A stretch of 64,000 nucleotides of DNA from contig NZ_GL833119.1 in assembly GCF_000185145.2 (NCBI RefSeq), positions 1,418,668-1,482,667 of the forward strand. Reading direction: 5' to 3'. Below, piece by piece: positions 1 to 9,182 of this stretch. The notes below the pieces were generated by a model. It saw only the letters and a list, made by a program, of their open reading frames with translations, had not been told where the DNA came from and made no database searches. The stretch comes from Hoylesella oralis ATCC 33269. Its GTDB lineage: Bacteria > Bacteroidota > Bacteroidia > Bacteroidales > Bacteroidaceae. The position numbers and the translations under genes are program-made. Position 1 is the stretch's first letter. Each line of letters starts with the position of its first letter.

Positions 1-60
1 TCTACAATTGTATTGCCGATACTGAAATATAGATTAGGCTTTTTGGTAAAATCTGAATGA
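1..60 (+). CDS. C-terminal end of an upstream gene (partial)
   Basis: Frame 1 is open from the window edge to a TGA at 58-60 and encodes 19 residues ending in LVKSE. By position this is the tail of another polysaccharide-locus gene, such as a glycosyltransferase or polymerase. Too little remains to identify a family. Confidence 0.4.
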   Translation, partial: STIVLPILKYRLGFLVKSE

Positions 61-72
61 TACTGTTTTTCT

Positions 73-259
73 ATGAAGATAATTGATACACTCTTATTAC
101 AAAGAACGAGGGCTCGGAATGCTTGGAGTGAATTATATTTTTTTATATTTAGGAGGATTTGCCAATACAGTGATTGTTAAATATACTCTACCCTCCAAGA
201 TTTTTGAAGTGAAAGACGGGTCCTGTATATCTATCGGCAAGAATGATATTTTGGAATAG
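73..259 (+). pseudogene. Remnant of a hexapeptide-type acyltransferase, frameshifted and truncated
   Basis: Frame 1 opens with ATG at 73 and encodes an N-terminus rich in aromatic and basic residues (MKIIDTLLL..., RRICQYSDC) before a TAA at 178-180. Frame 2 then continues without interruption (KYTLPSKIFEVKDGSCISIGKN) to a TAG at 257-259. Joined by a frameshift near 178, the two parts resemble the N-terminus of the left-handed beta-helix acetyltransferases common in O-antigen and capsule loci. The catalytic hexapeptide-repeat part is missing. The family call is an inference from short stretches; two small unrelated reading frames remain possible. Confidence 0.4.
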
Positions 260-265
260 AACATT

Positions 266-1381
266 ATGAAGATACTGTATGTTATTACGTCTCTCTTGAT
301 GGGAGGGGCCGAAAAACTTGTAGCGGATATGATACCACGCTTGGCAGCTGACGGGTATACCGTTGATTTAGCTGTCTTTAACGGGGAAGAAACACCGTTG
401 ATGCAGAAGTTGCGTACGGAAGCTCCCACTATCAGAATATACAAACTCGGCCACGGATATTATAATCCGCTATACATATTTAAGCTGGTTAAGATAATGA
501 GGCATTATGATATCGTGCACACACATAATTCTTCACCTCAATTATTCGTGGCAATTGCGAGTGTGTTATGTTCGGTGAAGCTATGCTCCACCGAGCATAC
601 CACTTCCAACCGCAAGCGCAGTTGGAAGTGGTATGCACCTATAGAAAGTTGGATGTACGGAAGATACGACCATGTAATTTGTATCAGCAAGATTGCCGAA
701 CAGAAGCTGCGAGAATACATGGGAGGCCGGTGGCTCAATCGTAAGTCTAAAAACTACAATCGCATTTCGACCATTAATAATGGGGTAGATGTGAAGGCTA
801 TTCATGATGCGCAGCCCGACAATGAACTCTTACAGATGAAAGGAAGCCGGGTAGCAGTATTGATGGTGGCCGGTTTCCGTGTGGCTAAAGACCAAGATAC
901 CGTTGTGAATGCGTTGAACAGACTCGACAGAGAGCGCTACGAAGTATGGTTAGCAGGTGTCGGTGTTAGAATGGATACTGTCAAAACCTTGGTAGAAGAG
1001 TTGAAGTTGGAGGATAGAGTAAGATTTCTCGGACTAAGAACCGACGTTCCTAATGTGCTGAAATCAGCCGACATCATCCTTATGTCGTCGCATTGGGAGG
1101 GCCTTTCATTGTCTAATATCGAGGGTATGTCGGCAGGTAAGCCGTTCATTGCAAGCGATGTTGATGGCCTGCGTGAAGTTACCTCAGGTGCCGGCATCCT
1201 CTTTCAGGAAAGCAATAGTGTCCAGCTTGCCGATATCATCAGTCGTCTTACGGACGATAAGGAATATTACGATACGGTGGCTGCAGCCTGTTACCAGCGT
1301 GCCATGCAGTTCGATATACATAAGATGGTGCAAGGATACGAAGCCGTGTACGAAAGCCTTGTCGCAGGTTCTCGCTCCTAA
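266..1381 (+). CDS. Glycosyltransferase, GT4 family (GT-B fold)
   Basis: This 371-aa cytoplasmic or membrane-associated enzyme probably transfers a sugar from a nucleotide donor to a lipid-linked surface polysaccharide. The N-terminus MKILYVITSLLMGGAE is the glycine-rich acceptor-side loop typical of GT4 enzymes. The C-terminal half has a donor-site E-x7-E-type motif (EGLSLSNIEGM, about residues 279-289), followed by GKPFIASDVDGLREV. Its length is normal for the family. It starts 6 bp after the acyltransferase remnant and opens the run of polysaccharide genes up to 7749. Donor and acceptor cannot be read from the sequence. Confidence 0.88.
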   Translation: MKILYVITSLLMGGAEKLVADMIPRLAADGYTVDLAVFNGEETPLMQKLRTEAPTIRIYKLGHGYYNPLYIFKLVKIMRHYDIVHTHNSSPQLFVAIASVLCSVKLCSTEHTTSNRKRSWKWYAPIESWMYGRYDHVICISKIAEQKLREYMGGRWLNRKSKNYNRISTINNGVDVKAIHDAQPDNELLQMKGSRVAVLMVAGFRVAKDQDTVVNALNRLDRERYEVWLAGVGVRMDTVKTLVEELKLEDRVRFLGLRTDVPNVLKSADIILMSSHWEGLSLSNIEGMSAGKPFIASDVDGLREVTSGAGILFQESNSVQLADIISRLTDDKEYYDTVAAACYQRAMQFDIHKMVQGYEAVYESLVAGSRS

Positions 1382-1573
1382 ATATGCTGCAGCTGTCGGA
1401 CATAATTCGCACAGTTGCGAATGGTATGCTGTCCGGATTCTTGATATAGGCATTCGCAGTAGTGTGAGTACATGATATATGTATGTAAAGAAGAGATACT
1501 GCATATCGCTTGTAAAAGGTATGTGTAACGGCCTTGAGAGGTATGTTTGTCGGAGAAAAATAAATCGTTGAGG

Positions 1574-2722
1574 ATGAATTATAATAAGAAAAATATATTA
1601 CACGTGGTAAATATCTATTTTGTGATACCCTATTTTATAGGCGGACAATTCAGGTATTTCCGCGAAAAGGGCTATAACCTGCATGTGGTATGCTCCGAAA
1701 GTCCCTATCTGAAAGACTATGCCAAGGAACAGCATTTCGACTATCGGGAGATACCGGTGCTGCGATCGATCGATCCGATACAGGATATTAAGTCCATCAG
1801 ACGTATCTGCCAATACATTAAGGAGCAGAATATAGGTATTGTAGTAGGCCACACTCCCAAGGGTGGATTGCTGTCTATGATTGCCGGGTGGCTGATGCGT
1901 GTGCCCAAGCGCATATATTTTCGTCACGGATTGGTATATCAAACGTCTACTGGCCTGAAGCGCTTTGTCTTGATGACGGTAGACAGAGTAGCCTCGCGCT
2001 TGGCAACAAAGATTGTTTGCGTGAGCCCCTCGGTATTGCAACACAGTATAGAAGACCGACTGGCGCCTGCACACAAGCAAATTATTCTGGGCAAAGGCAC
2101 TTGTTCGGGCATTGATACGCAAGGAAAATTCAACCCTGCAAAGATAGATACCGATAAGTTGTCGGCGTTGAAAATGCGGTGGGGAGTAGCAGAAAGCGAC
2201 TGGGTGATAGGTTACACAGGTCGACTTGTGCGGGATAAAGGTATAATCGAGTTGGTAAAGGCCTTCCAGATTTTGAAAGAATACGATCCTCGTTTCAAAC
2301 TTCTGTTGGTAGGAATGTTCGAGATAAGAGATGCTCTGCCTGAAGATGTACAACAGGATATCAGGAATGATCCGCAGATTGTGTGGACCGATTTCCAAAA
2401 TGCAGACATGGAATACTTTTATTCTATGATGAACGTTTACGTGCTTGCGAGCTACAGAGAGGGCTTTCCAACGGGTGTACTCGAGGCTCAATCGATGGAA
2501 ATTCCTGTGATTACGACCAAAGCAACGGGCTGTTGCGACTCGATACAAGAAGGGGTAACGGGTTTATTTGTACAACATGATGCTCGCGAACTGGCTGTCG
2601 ACATCTTGAAAATACGCGACGGAAGGACCGGAGTCTCGGGAAGCAAGGGGCGTGCATGGGTGGTAGATTGCTTCGATAACCTGAAAGTATGGAGTGAAAT
2701 AGAACGGTTATACGAAGATTAG
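1574..2722 (+). CDS. Glycosyltransferase, GT4 family
   Basis: This 382-aa GT-B-type glycosyltransferase resembles the capsule/O-antigen GT4 enzymes often found next to WcaG-like epimerases. ATG at 1574 is chosen over an in-frame TTG at 1547 because the family alignment begins at NILHVVNIYFVIPYFIGG. The C-terminal domain has GYTGRLVRDKGIIELVKAF and the donor motif YREGFPTGVLEAQSMEIPVI. A gap of about 190 bp separates it from the previous gene. The next gene, an epimerase, follows after 31 bp, so the two are probably co-transcribed. The sugar specificity is unknown. Confidence 0.88.
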   Translation: MNYNKKNILHVVNIYFVIPYFIGGQFRYFREKGYNLHVVCSESPYLKDYAKEQHFDYREIPVLRSIDPIQDIKSIRRICQYIKEQNIGIVVGHTPKGGLLSMIAGWLMRVPKRIYFRHGLVYQTSTGLKRFVLMTVDRVASRLATKIVCVSPSVLQHSIEDRLAPAHKQIILGKGTCSGIDTQGKFNPAKIDTDKLSALKMRWGVAESDWVIGYTGRLVRDKGIIELVKAFQILKEYDPRFKLLLVGMFEIRDALPEDVQQDIRNDPQIVWTDFQNADMEYFYSMMNVYVLASYREGFPTGVLEAQSMEIPVITTKATGCCDSIQEGVTGLFVQHDARELAVDILKIRDGRTGVSGSKGRAWVVDCFDNLKVWSEIERLYED

Positions 2723-2753
2723 GGTATTTTCTTAGATAAAAATAATAGCAATT

Positions 2754-3686
2754 ATGAAAATATTGATAACTGGTGTACACGGATTTGTCGGGCGGAATTT
2801 AGTGCCTGCATTATTTGCCGATCACACAGTGTATGGGCTTGGAAGAGCCGTAGAGAATGTGGCCGGTGTAGAAAGAATGTACACTTGGGAGGATTTAGAT
2901 CGCGGCGTGCTTCCCGAAGTCGATGCAATCGTCCATCTTGCAGGCAAGGCCCATGACACGAAGAAGCAAACCGGAGCAGAAGTATATTTTGCCGTAAACC
3001 GCGATCTGACCGTTAAAGTGTACGATTATTTTCGTCATTCTGAGGCCCGAAAGTTTATTTTTTTCAGTTCTGTAAAGGCAGCTGCCGACTTCGTAAACGG
3101 CACTGTACTTACGGAAGATGTCGTGCCCAAGCCCGTTGGCCCCTACGGCGAGAGCAAAATAGAGGCCGAAACGTATATCCTCAACCATCCGGCCGAAGGT
3201 AAAGATGTGTTTATCTTGCGCCCTTGCATGATACATGGACCGGGCAATAAGGGCAATCTTAATCTGCTTTACAAGGTAGTGTGTAAAGGTTTTCCGTGGC
3301 CTTTAGGCGCTTTCAAAAACCGTCGTTCCTTCGCTTCCGTCGGCAATGTGTGCTATTTGGTGTGCCGTCTGTTGGAAGAACATGCGCCGAGTGGCATCTA
3401 TAATCTTGCCGACGATGAGGCTATTTCTACCAACGAATTGATCTCGATTATCTGTAGAGTCTTGGGAAGAAAGGCGCATATCTTCAATATATCCCCCTCG
3501 TTGATGAAGGAAGTGGCAAAGGTTGGCGATGTACTTCATCTGCCTCTCAACACCGAACGGATAGAGAAACTTACGGAGAACTATGTTGTTTCGAATGCAA
3601 AGATTAAAAGTGTATTCGGTATAGAGGCTCTGCCGATTACCGTTGAGGACGGTTTGAGAGAAACCATCGAGTCGTTTAACAAATAA
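2754..3686 (+). CDS. NAD-dependent sugar epimerase/dehydratase (WcaG-like)
   Basis: This 310-aa extended short-chain dehydrogenase acts on a nucleotide-activated sugar. The Rossmann motif GVHGFVG is at residues 7-13, the active-site serine region is FFSSVKA, and the catalytic Y-x3-K is YGESK. It lies directly upstream of the initiating sugar-phosphate transferase, 7 bp away. In many Bacteroidales loci this pair makes and then transfers the first sugar, for example a 4-epimerised or deoxy UDP-HexNAc. The exact substrate is an inference from this context. Confidence 0.87.
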   Translation: MKILITGVHGFVGRNLVPALFADHTVYGLGRAVENVAGVERMYTWEDLDRGVLPEVDAIVHLAGKAHDTKKQTGAEVYFAVNRDLTVKVYDYFRHSEARKFIFFSSVKAAADFVNGTVLTEDVVPKPVGPYGESKIEAETYILNHPAEGKDVFILRPCMIHGPGNKGNLNLLYKVVCKGFPWPLGAFKNRRSFASVGNVCYLVCRLLEEHAPSGIYNLADDEAISTNELISIICRVLGRKAHIFNISPSLMKEVAKVGDVLHLPLNTERIEKLTENYVVSNAKIKSVFGIEALPITVEDGLRETIESFNK

Positions 3687-3693
3687 ATCTGTT

Positions 3694-4656
3694 ATGTCTT
3701 ACATCGTTATTACGTTATCCATTCTGGCGCTTGAATTACTTTATTTCAGGATAGCCGATCGGTTTAATATTATCGATAAGCCTTCGGAGCGCGGATCGTC
3801 TAAAGATGTAACCCTGCGAGGTGGCGGTATAGTCTTCTTTTTTGGTGCACTTGTGTACTTTGTTTATTCGGGGTGGCAGTATCCGTGGTTCATTGCCGGA
3901 CTCACGCTTGTATCGGTCGTCAGTTTCTGGGATGATGTCCGTTCGTTGAGTCCGCGCTTCCGGCTGCTGATGCAATTCACGGGTATGCTTCTTATGTTCT
4001 ATCAATTGGGCATGTTTACGGCCGACCGTTGGTGGATGATTGCCGTTGCACTCGTCGTATGTACGGGAGCTATGAACATTTTTAACTTCATGGATGGCAT
4101 CAATGGCATCACAGGAGGCTATGCATTGGTCGTTTTAGCAGCCTTAGGCTATGTGGATATGCGGGTTACACAGTTTGTCGATGTCCGTTTCATCTTTATT
4201 ACAGCTATCGCGGTTGCTGTGTTTTGCTTCTTTAACTTTAGGACCAAAGCCAAGTGTTTCGCCGGAGATATCGGTTCGGTGTCCGTTGCATTCATCTTAC
4301 TTTTTTATATCGGTCGGTTAGTTCTGCATACGCAAGATCTTTCGTGGTTTGCTTTTCTTGCCGTATATGGTGTAGACGGCTGTCTTACAATTATCCACCG
4401 TCTGATGTTGCACGAAAATGTATCTCTTCCGCACAGAAAGCATGCTTATCAAATAATGGCCAACGAATTGCGCATTCCGCATGTTGTAGTTTCGCTAATC
4501 TATATATCTGTACAGGGAATAGCTTGCATTTGTTTCATTCTTAGCCCGAGATATCCTACTTTTCTGCTTATTGTAACGGTCCTTGTGGTTATGTATATCT
4601 TGTTTATGAAGAAGTATTTCCGTCTTCATCAGACCGGTCGACGGCAAATATCATAA
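3694..4656 (+). CDS. Undecaprenyl-phosphate sugar-1-phosphate transferase (WecA/WbpL family)
   Basis: This 320-aa polytopic membrane enzyme starts surface polysaccharide synthesis by moving a sugar-1-phosphate from a UDP-sugar onto undecaprenyl phosphate. It shows the family signatures in order: the early DKPSERGSS loop, the catalytic NFMDGINGITG motif (about residues 126-136), FAGDIGSVSVAF, and the late HRKHAYQ histidine loop. About ten hydrophobic segments are visible. The close spacing to the epimerase suggests that enzyme supplies its substrate. The family is clear, but the exact sugar is not. Confidence 0.9.
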   Translation: MSYIVITLSILALELLYFRIADRFNIIDKPSERGSSKDVTLRGGGIVFFFGALVYFVYSGWQYPWFIAGLTLVSVVSFWDDVRSLSPRFRLLMQFTGMLLMFYQLGMFTADRWWMIAVALVVCTGAMNIFNFMDGINGITGGYALVVLAALGYVDMRVTQFVDVRFIFITAIAVAVFCFFNFRTKAKCFAGDIGSVSVAFILLFYIGRLVLHTQDLSWFAFLAVYGVDGCLTIIHRLMLHENVSLPHRKHAYQIMANELRIPHVVVSLIYISVQGIACICFILSPRYPTFLLIVTVLVVMYILFMKKYFRLHQTGRRQIS

Positions 4657-4694
4657 TTTTCAAAGGTATGTTAGGTGTTTTCCTAAAAAAGTTT

Positions 4695-4702
4695 TAATTT
4701 TG
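4695..4702 (+). promoter_or_regulatory. Putative -7 promoter box TAATTTTG
   Basis: TAATTTTG matches the Bacteroidetes -7 consensus TAnnTTTG and lies 24 bp before ATG 4727. No clear -33 element is seen. It suggests the membrane dehydratase gene has its own promoter and that translation does not start at the TTG at 4700. Confidence 0.4.
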
Positions 4703-4726
4703 CCTTATCTAATAAAGAAATATGTT

Positions 4727-6661
4727 ATGAGATTTCTAAATAGACTTGTTAATTGGTATTTTAAGAGAGAGTCTTTGCCTTATTGGTGCATTTTATTCAT
4801 CGATAGCTTGATTTGTTACGTATCCGGAATATTCGTGTGTTGGCTCTTCTTCCGCGGGGCTGCAACCTTAGACAATATACTTCCCATCACCAGAACCCTT
4901 CTTTTGTACACGATATTTAACCTCTTAGGGTTTAAATTCTACCATACTTATTACGGTGTAATTCGTTATTCCTCATTTGTAGACCTGCAACGAGTGGGCT
5001 ATGCCATGGGTGTAGGTTTTATCTGTGTTTCCATTTTGCACTATCCCATTATTTGGTGGGGGGGCTGGAACGGCTGGTTGATTCCGTTGCACTTTCGCCA
5101 TATCGTAAGTATATATATCGTTGCCACCATCCTTATGTGGGCTTTTCGCGTGATAGTAAAACTGGTTTACGACTCTGCATTCGACAACGAGAAGGCCGAG
5201 CGCACCTTAATATATGGTATTAAGGATGGCGGTATCGGTCTTGCTAAGAATGCGCAGAACGAAAAGCCGCAGCGTTTTCGTGTACAAGGTTTTATATCTC
5301 ATGAGCCGAGTTTTAAGAACCATTACCTGATGGGGAAGAAAGTATATCCCGTAGACGATGAACTGACCGATGTTATAGGCCGCGGACGTATCAAGGCAGT
5401 GCTTGTTTCACCGCTGCGAAACGATGAGTTTAGGAATGATGAAAAGCTGCAGGATATCCTTATCAATGCCGGAGTACACATTTACATGACCGATGGAGCG
5501 AAGGAATGGAATGTACATACCGAAAGTATATCGAAGTCTACCTTAAAAGAAATCAACATCGAAGACCTGCTTCCGCGTGATGAAATACAGGTAGACATGG
5601 AAAGTGTCGGCCGTTTGCTTAATGGTTATCGCGTTTTAATAACGGGTTCAGCGGGCAGTATCGGCTCTGAAATGGTTAAACAAATATGCAAGTTCAGGCC
5701 TGCAAAGCTCATGTTGATCGATCAGGCAGAAACTCCGCAGCACGATATCCGGCTGATGATGGCTCATGACTATGGTGAAATCGAGACCGAAACCATTGTT
5801 GCATCCATTACGAACAAAGAACGTATGGAGAAAATATTCTCGGAATTCAAGCCCCATTATGTATTTCATGCAGCGGCATACAAGCATGTTCCCATGATGG
5901 AAAATAACCCCAGTGAGAGTATTCTGAACAATATATGGGGGACAAAGGTAATAGCCGATCTTAGTGTGAAGTACGGTGTGAAGAAGTTTGTAATGGTTTC
6001 AACGGATAAAGCCGTAAATCCTACAAACGTAATGGGATGCTCCAAACGCATTTGCGAGATATATGTGCAGAGCCTCGACAAGGCAGAGAAGGAGGGTACG
6101 GTGCAGGGAAACACGCATTTCGTTACCACTCGGTTCGGCAATGTGCTGGGCTCTAACGGCTCTGTAATTCCGTTGTTCGAGAAACAGATTAAGATGGGAG
6201 GCCCCGTAACCGTTACCGATCCCAATATTATTCGGTTCTTCATGCTCATTCCCGAGGCTTGTAAATTGGTTTTGGAAGCAGGAACCAAAGGTAACGGAGG
6301 CGAGATATTCGTGTTCGATATGGGCAAACCGGTGCGCATAGCTGACTTGGCCAGAAGAATGATAAAGCTCTCCGGAGCCCAGAATGTGGAGATTTCGTAC
6401 ACCGGACTGCGTGCGGGCGAGAAGCTTTACGAAGAGGTGTTGAACGACAAGGAGGGCACGCTGCCGTCGTTCAATGATAAGATTAGAATTGCCAAGGTGC
6501 GCGAGTACGATTATAAGGATGTGGAAAAAGAAATCGAAGAACTATTCCGCATTGCCGATACATATAACGATATGGACATCGTGAGGAAGATGAAAGAGAT
6601 CGTACCCGAGTTTACCAGCAAGAATTCCGTATATGCCTCATTAGACGAGCAGCATATATGA
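4727..6661 (+). CDS. Membrane nucleotide-sugar 4,6-dehydratase/epimerase (FlaA1/CapD family)
   Basis: This 644-aa protein has about four N-terminal membrane segments and a CoA-binding-like Rossmann region (YGIKDGGIGLAKNAQ). A C-terminal extended SDR domain follows, with the nucleotide loop GSAGSIGSE (about residues 307-315) and the VSTDKAVNPTNVMGCSKR motif typical of UDP-GlcNAc-type dehydratases. It probably modifies a UDP-HexNAc for the polysaccharide at the membrane. ATG 4727 is preferred over TTG 4700 because the latter overlaps a likely promoter box. Its stop overlaps the next start by 4 bp (ATGA), which indicates translational coupling. Confidence 0.9.
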   Translation: MRFLNRLVNWYFKRESLPYWCILFIDSLICYVSGIFVCWLFFRGAATLDNILPITRTLLLYTIFNLLGFKFYHTYYGVIRYSSFVDLQRVGYAMGVGFICVSILHYPIIWWGGWNGWLIPLHFRHIVSIYIVATILMWAFRVIVKLVYDSAFDNEKAERTLIYGIKDGGIGLAKNAQNEKPQRFRVQGFISHEPSFKNHYLMGKKVYPVDDELTDVIGRGRIKAVLVSPLRNDEFRNDEKLQDILINAGVHIYMTDGAKEWNVHTESISKSTLKEINIEDLLPRDEIQVDMESVGRLLNGYRVLITGSAGSIGSEMVKQICKFRPAKLMLIDQAETPQHDIRLMMAHDYGEIETETIVASITNKERMEKIFSEFKPHYVFHAAAYKHVPMMENNPSESILNNIWGTKVIADLSVKYGVKKFVMVSTDKAVNPTNVMGCSKRICEIYVQSLDKAEKEGTVQGNTHFVTTRFGNVLGSNGSVIPLFEKQIKMGGPVTVTDPNIIRFFMLIPEACKLVLEAGTKGNGGEIFVFDMGKPVRIADLARRMIKLSGAQNVEISYTGLRAGEKLYEEVLNDKEGTLPSFNDKIRIAKVREYDYKDVEKEIEELFRIADTYNDMDIVRKMKEIVPEFTSKNSVYASLDEQHI

Positions 6662-7749
6662 AAACAGTTACCGACGTTTTTTTCGCTTTGTTGAGGAATG
6701 CTCTGTGGGGCGAACAACTGCCCTTCGAGAGTATTCCTCATGATGTATTCGTGCCGTTGATAGACCTTGCGTCGCGGCAAACTGTATGCGGTCTTGTGTG
6801 CGGAGCGCTCATCAAAAACGATATCAGGCTCGACCGAGAGGATGCACTCAAGGCATTTGTGTTGCAAAAGAGCATCGCACAGGCCAACAATAAGGCAGAT
6901 GCCGAAGTGATAAACCTTGTAAATATGTTCGATAGCGAGGGCATCGATTACCGTATATTCAAAGGTCAAACGCTTTCACAGCTCTATCCGAGCCCGATAG
7001 AGAGGCAACCGGGCGATATCGACTTCTATTGCAATGCTGCTAATTATGCCAAGGCAGTGGCCGTAATCGAGCATACGTGGAATGTGAAAGTCGGGCACGA
7101 AGAGTCTGAACAGCATGCAGAGTTCAAACACAACGGCGTTCTGATGGAGATGCATTTCCGTATGATAAAGTTCGAGAACGGCGATATACAGCGTTATTGG
7201 GAGGAGTTGCTGGCGTGCGACGAGCCTGTAACCGTGAATGTTACGGGAACTGCGGTCGTTACATTAAGCCCCACGCTGAACGTACTCTATACTTTCTTGC
7301 ACCTATACCATCATCTTGTGGAGCTGGGAGTGGGCTTCCGGCAGTTTTGCGATGTAGCTTGTCTGCTGCATCATCATCGTAATGTCATCGACAGGGCCGC
7401 GCTCCGAAGGCATCTTCATGCCATGTCGTTTACGCATGCCTTTGCTGCTGTCGGTTGGATATTGGTTGATAAGCTGGGTTTTCCGCAGGAAGAATTTCCC
7501 ATAACCATTACCGATAAGGACAAAAGTTATGAGCCCCATATCCTGAAAATCGTATTTACGGGCGGCAACTTCGGCCAGTATGCCAAGAAAACACGTGTGC
7601 GTTCGGGCTTAAGTTACTACGTAGAAACGCTGTTGCTCAAGGCTTCTCACTACCGTATGCTCTATAAACTCTCGCCCAAGGAGATAACTTCATCTCTGCT
7701 GAAAGGCGTTCCGGCGCAAATATACAAGGCATATCGCCGGCACAGATAG
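6658..7749 (+). CDS. Nucleotidyltransferase-like protein (NTP_transf_5 type)
   Basis: This 363-aa soluble protein carries FKGQTLSQLYPSPIERQPGDIDFYC (written here only to mark residues about 98-122), in which G-D-I-D-F is the acidic metal-binding pattern of the uncharacterised nucleotidyltransferase family PF14907. Such genes are frequent at the ends of polysaccharide and exopolysaccharide loci, but the reaction is not established. It overlaps the preceding gene by 4 bp and is followed by a hairpin, so it is probably the last gene of the operon. Confidence 0.75.
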   Translation: MKTVTDVFFALLRNALWGEQLPFESIPHDVFVPLIDLASRQTVCGLVCGALIKNDIRLDREDALKAFVLQKSIAQANNKADAEVINLVNMFDSEGIDYRIFKGQTLSQLYPSPIERQPGDIDFYCNAANYAKAVAVIEHTWNVKVGHEESEQHAEFKHNGVLMEMHFRMIKFENGDIQRYWEELLACDEPVTVNVTGTAVVTLSPTLNVLYTFLHLYHHLVELGVGFRQFCDVACLLHHHRNVIDRAALRRHLHAMSFTHAFAAVGWILVDKLGFPQEEFPITITDKDKSYEPHILKIVFTGGNFGQYAKKTRVRSGLSYYVETLLLKASHYRMLYKLSPKEITSSLLKGVPAQIYKAYRRHR

Positions 7750-7821
7750 CCGGCTCTCTTCTTGTTTTTCCAAGGAAAGACCAAGAGAGAAGGTGCAAAT
7801 AACGCGCTTACATAGATATTC

Positions 7822-7854
7822 TAAGCCCGATAGATAGGTAGTCTGTCGGGCTTA
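7822..7854. terminator. Hairpin after the polysaccharide operon
   Basis: TAAGCCCGATA (7822-7832) pairs with TGTCGGGCTTA (7844-7854), with one G-T pair and an 11-nt loop. It lies 73 bp past the last polysaccharide gene. The T-run is weak, so termination is plausible but not certain. The rest of 7750-8078 shows no coding sequence. Confidence 0.45.
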
Positions 7855-8078
7855 AATGAATGTTCTGTCCGGATAGTGAGATAGCGATAGTTTCCATAGG
7901 GGCATGCAATAAATTCTTTTTGGCATATTTGTTTACAGCATACACCACAATGCCGATGAGAGAAGACTGTAGTATTATCTCAATCGTATTTCCTCTTTTT
8001 AATTTCTATTTCGACGGATAAGCAAGGTAAGCGATACCGATAAATGCTTCCATGTTCTTTGTTTTTTCAATTTTGTGG

Positions 8079-9104
8079 TTACTTCAGTTCGTAAAACATG
8101 CCGTCGTCGTTGATTCTGTATACCTCGAATTCCTCCGTCATCTTGCCGTTGTCGTCTTTATTCAGGTTACGAATATAGATGGTATGATCGGAGAATACGG
8201 CAAATTCAGTGGTCTCTCCGGAGTAATCGTTGTACGGTAAAAAGCTGATATAATTCTCTCTGTCGATGTTATTTCCTTTCACTACGAAGAACAGACATTC
8301 GTCCATATCGCCCGATACGTTCAGACAAACGATCACAGGGTATTGCTTATACTTCGGCAGACCGATAATGTACCAGCTTAAAGGCTCCACATCTTCGGGC
8401 TCCCTATTGCCGTCGAGCAGTTTATAACCGGCTTTCGTCTCTTTTATGTTCCACTGTTTGGAGCGGGCAGACGGTCTTCTGTCGTAGGTATCTTGATACA
8501 GGTCGGCCGATGTATATAGTAAAACGGCCGACTTGTCGGGCAGCCCTTGCTTGCTTTTCCTTATGTGTCGGTACAGCGAAACGCAATCCGGAGCATACAG
8601 AGCCAAGTAGTTGCCCGTATAGAGGTTTTCACCATTGTCGGTGAAGCTGCGGAACGGAAACGACGTATCGGTGCACGAATCGGGCAATAATACGGGTATA
8701 CGTTGGCTGATATTTATGCCTCGCAGCGCCAGATATTCTTTCAGAAAGGGATAGAACGGACTTTTCGTTTCGTAAAACGAGGCGTCTCGCTCGGCTGTTC
8801 GGTAGAAAATGGTCTTTCCGTTGAGGTTCATAGTGCTGTCGACAGCGAGGTTTATCCGCATTTTATCTTGTATTTCATACGGCCTCAGAATGTGCTTGTT
8901 AAGTATATCGTAGCCGGATACGCATTCCCAACTGTCTTTCAATTGCGAATAGTTCTTGGCTGCGTAGGCGCGATGCAGGGCATACCACGCCGCGCGATCG
9001 TATTTCTTGCGGAGTTGGTTGGCAGGTCTATGAGCCTTAGCCCCTATGTCTATGGGCGACAGGCATACCATGTAAGCCGAGAGAATGATGAATGTAAGTT
9101 TCAT
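8079..9104 (-). CDS. Exported protein of unknown function
   Basis: This 341-aa protein has an N-terminal signal peptide (MKLTFIILSAYMVCLSPIDIGAKA), so it is probably periplasmic or outer-membrane associated. The mature part is hydrophilic and mixed, with many Tyr and Asp residues and no repeat, metal site or enzyme motif that I recognise. It lies 78 bp downstream of another minus-strand gene and is probably co-transcribed with it. I do not recognise the family. Confidence 0.65.
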   Translation of the reverse strand: MKLTFIILSAYMVCLSPIDIGAKAHRPANQLRKKYDRAAWYALHRAYAAKNYSQLKDSWECVSGYDILNKHILRPYEIQDKMRINLAVDSTMNLNGKTIFYRTAERDASFYETKSPFYPFLKEYLALRGINISQRIPVLLPDSCTDTSFPFRSFTDNGENLYTGNYLALYAPDCVSLYRHIRKSKQGLPDKSAVLLYTSADLYQDTYDRRPSARSKQWNIKETKAGYKLLDGNREPEDVEPLSWYIIGLPKYKQYPVIVCLNVSGDMDECLFFVVKGNNIDRENYISFLPYNDYSGETTEFAVFSDHTIYIRNLNKDDNGKMTEEFEVYRINDDGMFYELK

Positions 9105-9182
9105 ATCGGTTTGCTTGAGTGATACGGAGCGTGCCCTGTATTAAGTCGGAATAGCTTCGTTAAGGGCTGCAGGCTGTTGTTT

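Noticed and set aside
1598..2548. Long minus-strand open frame opposite the second glycosyltransferase
   Set aside because: It is antisense to a gene with clear motifs, and its translation has no recognisable domain and unusual His/Tyr/Arg-rich composition.
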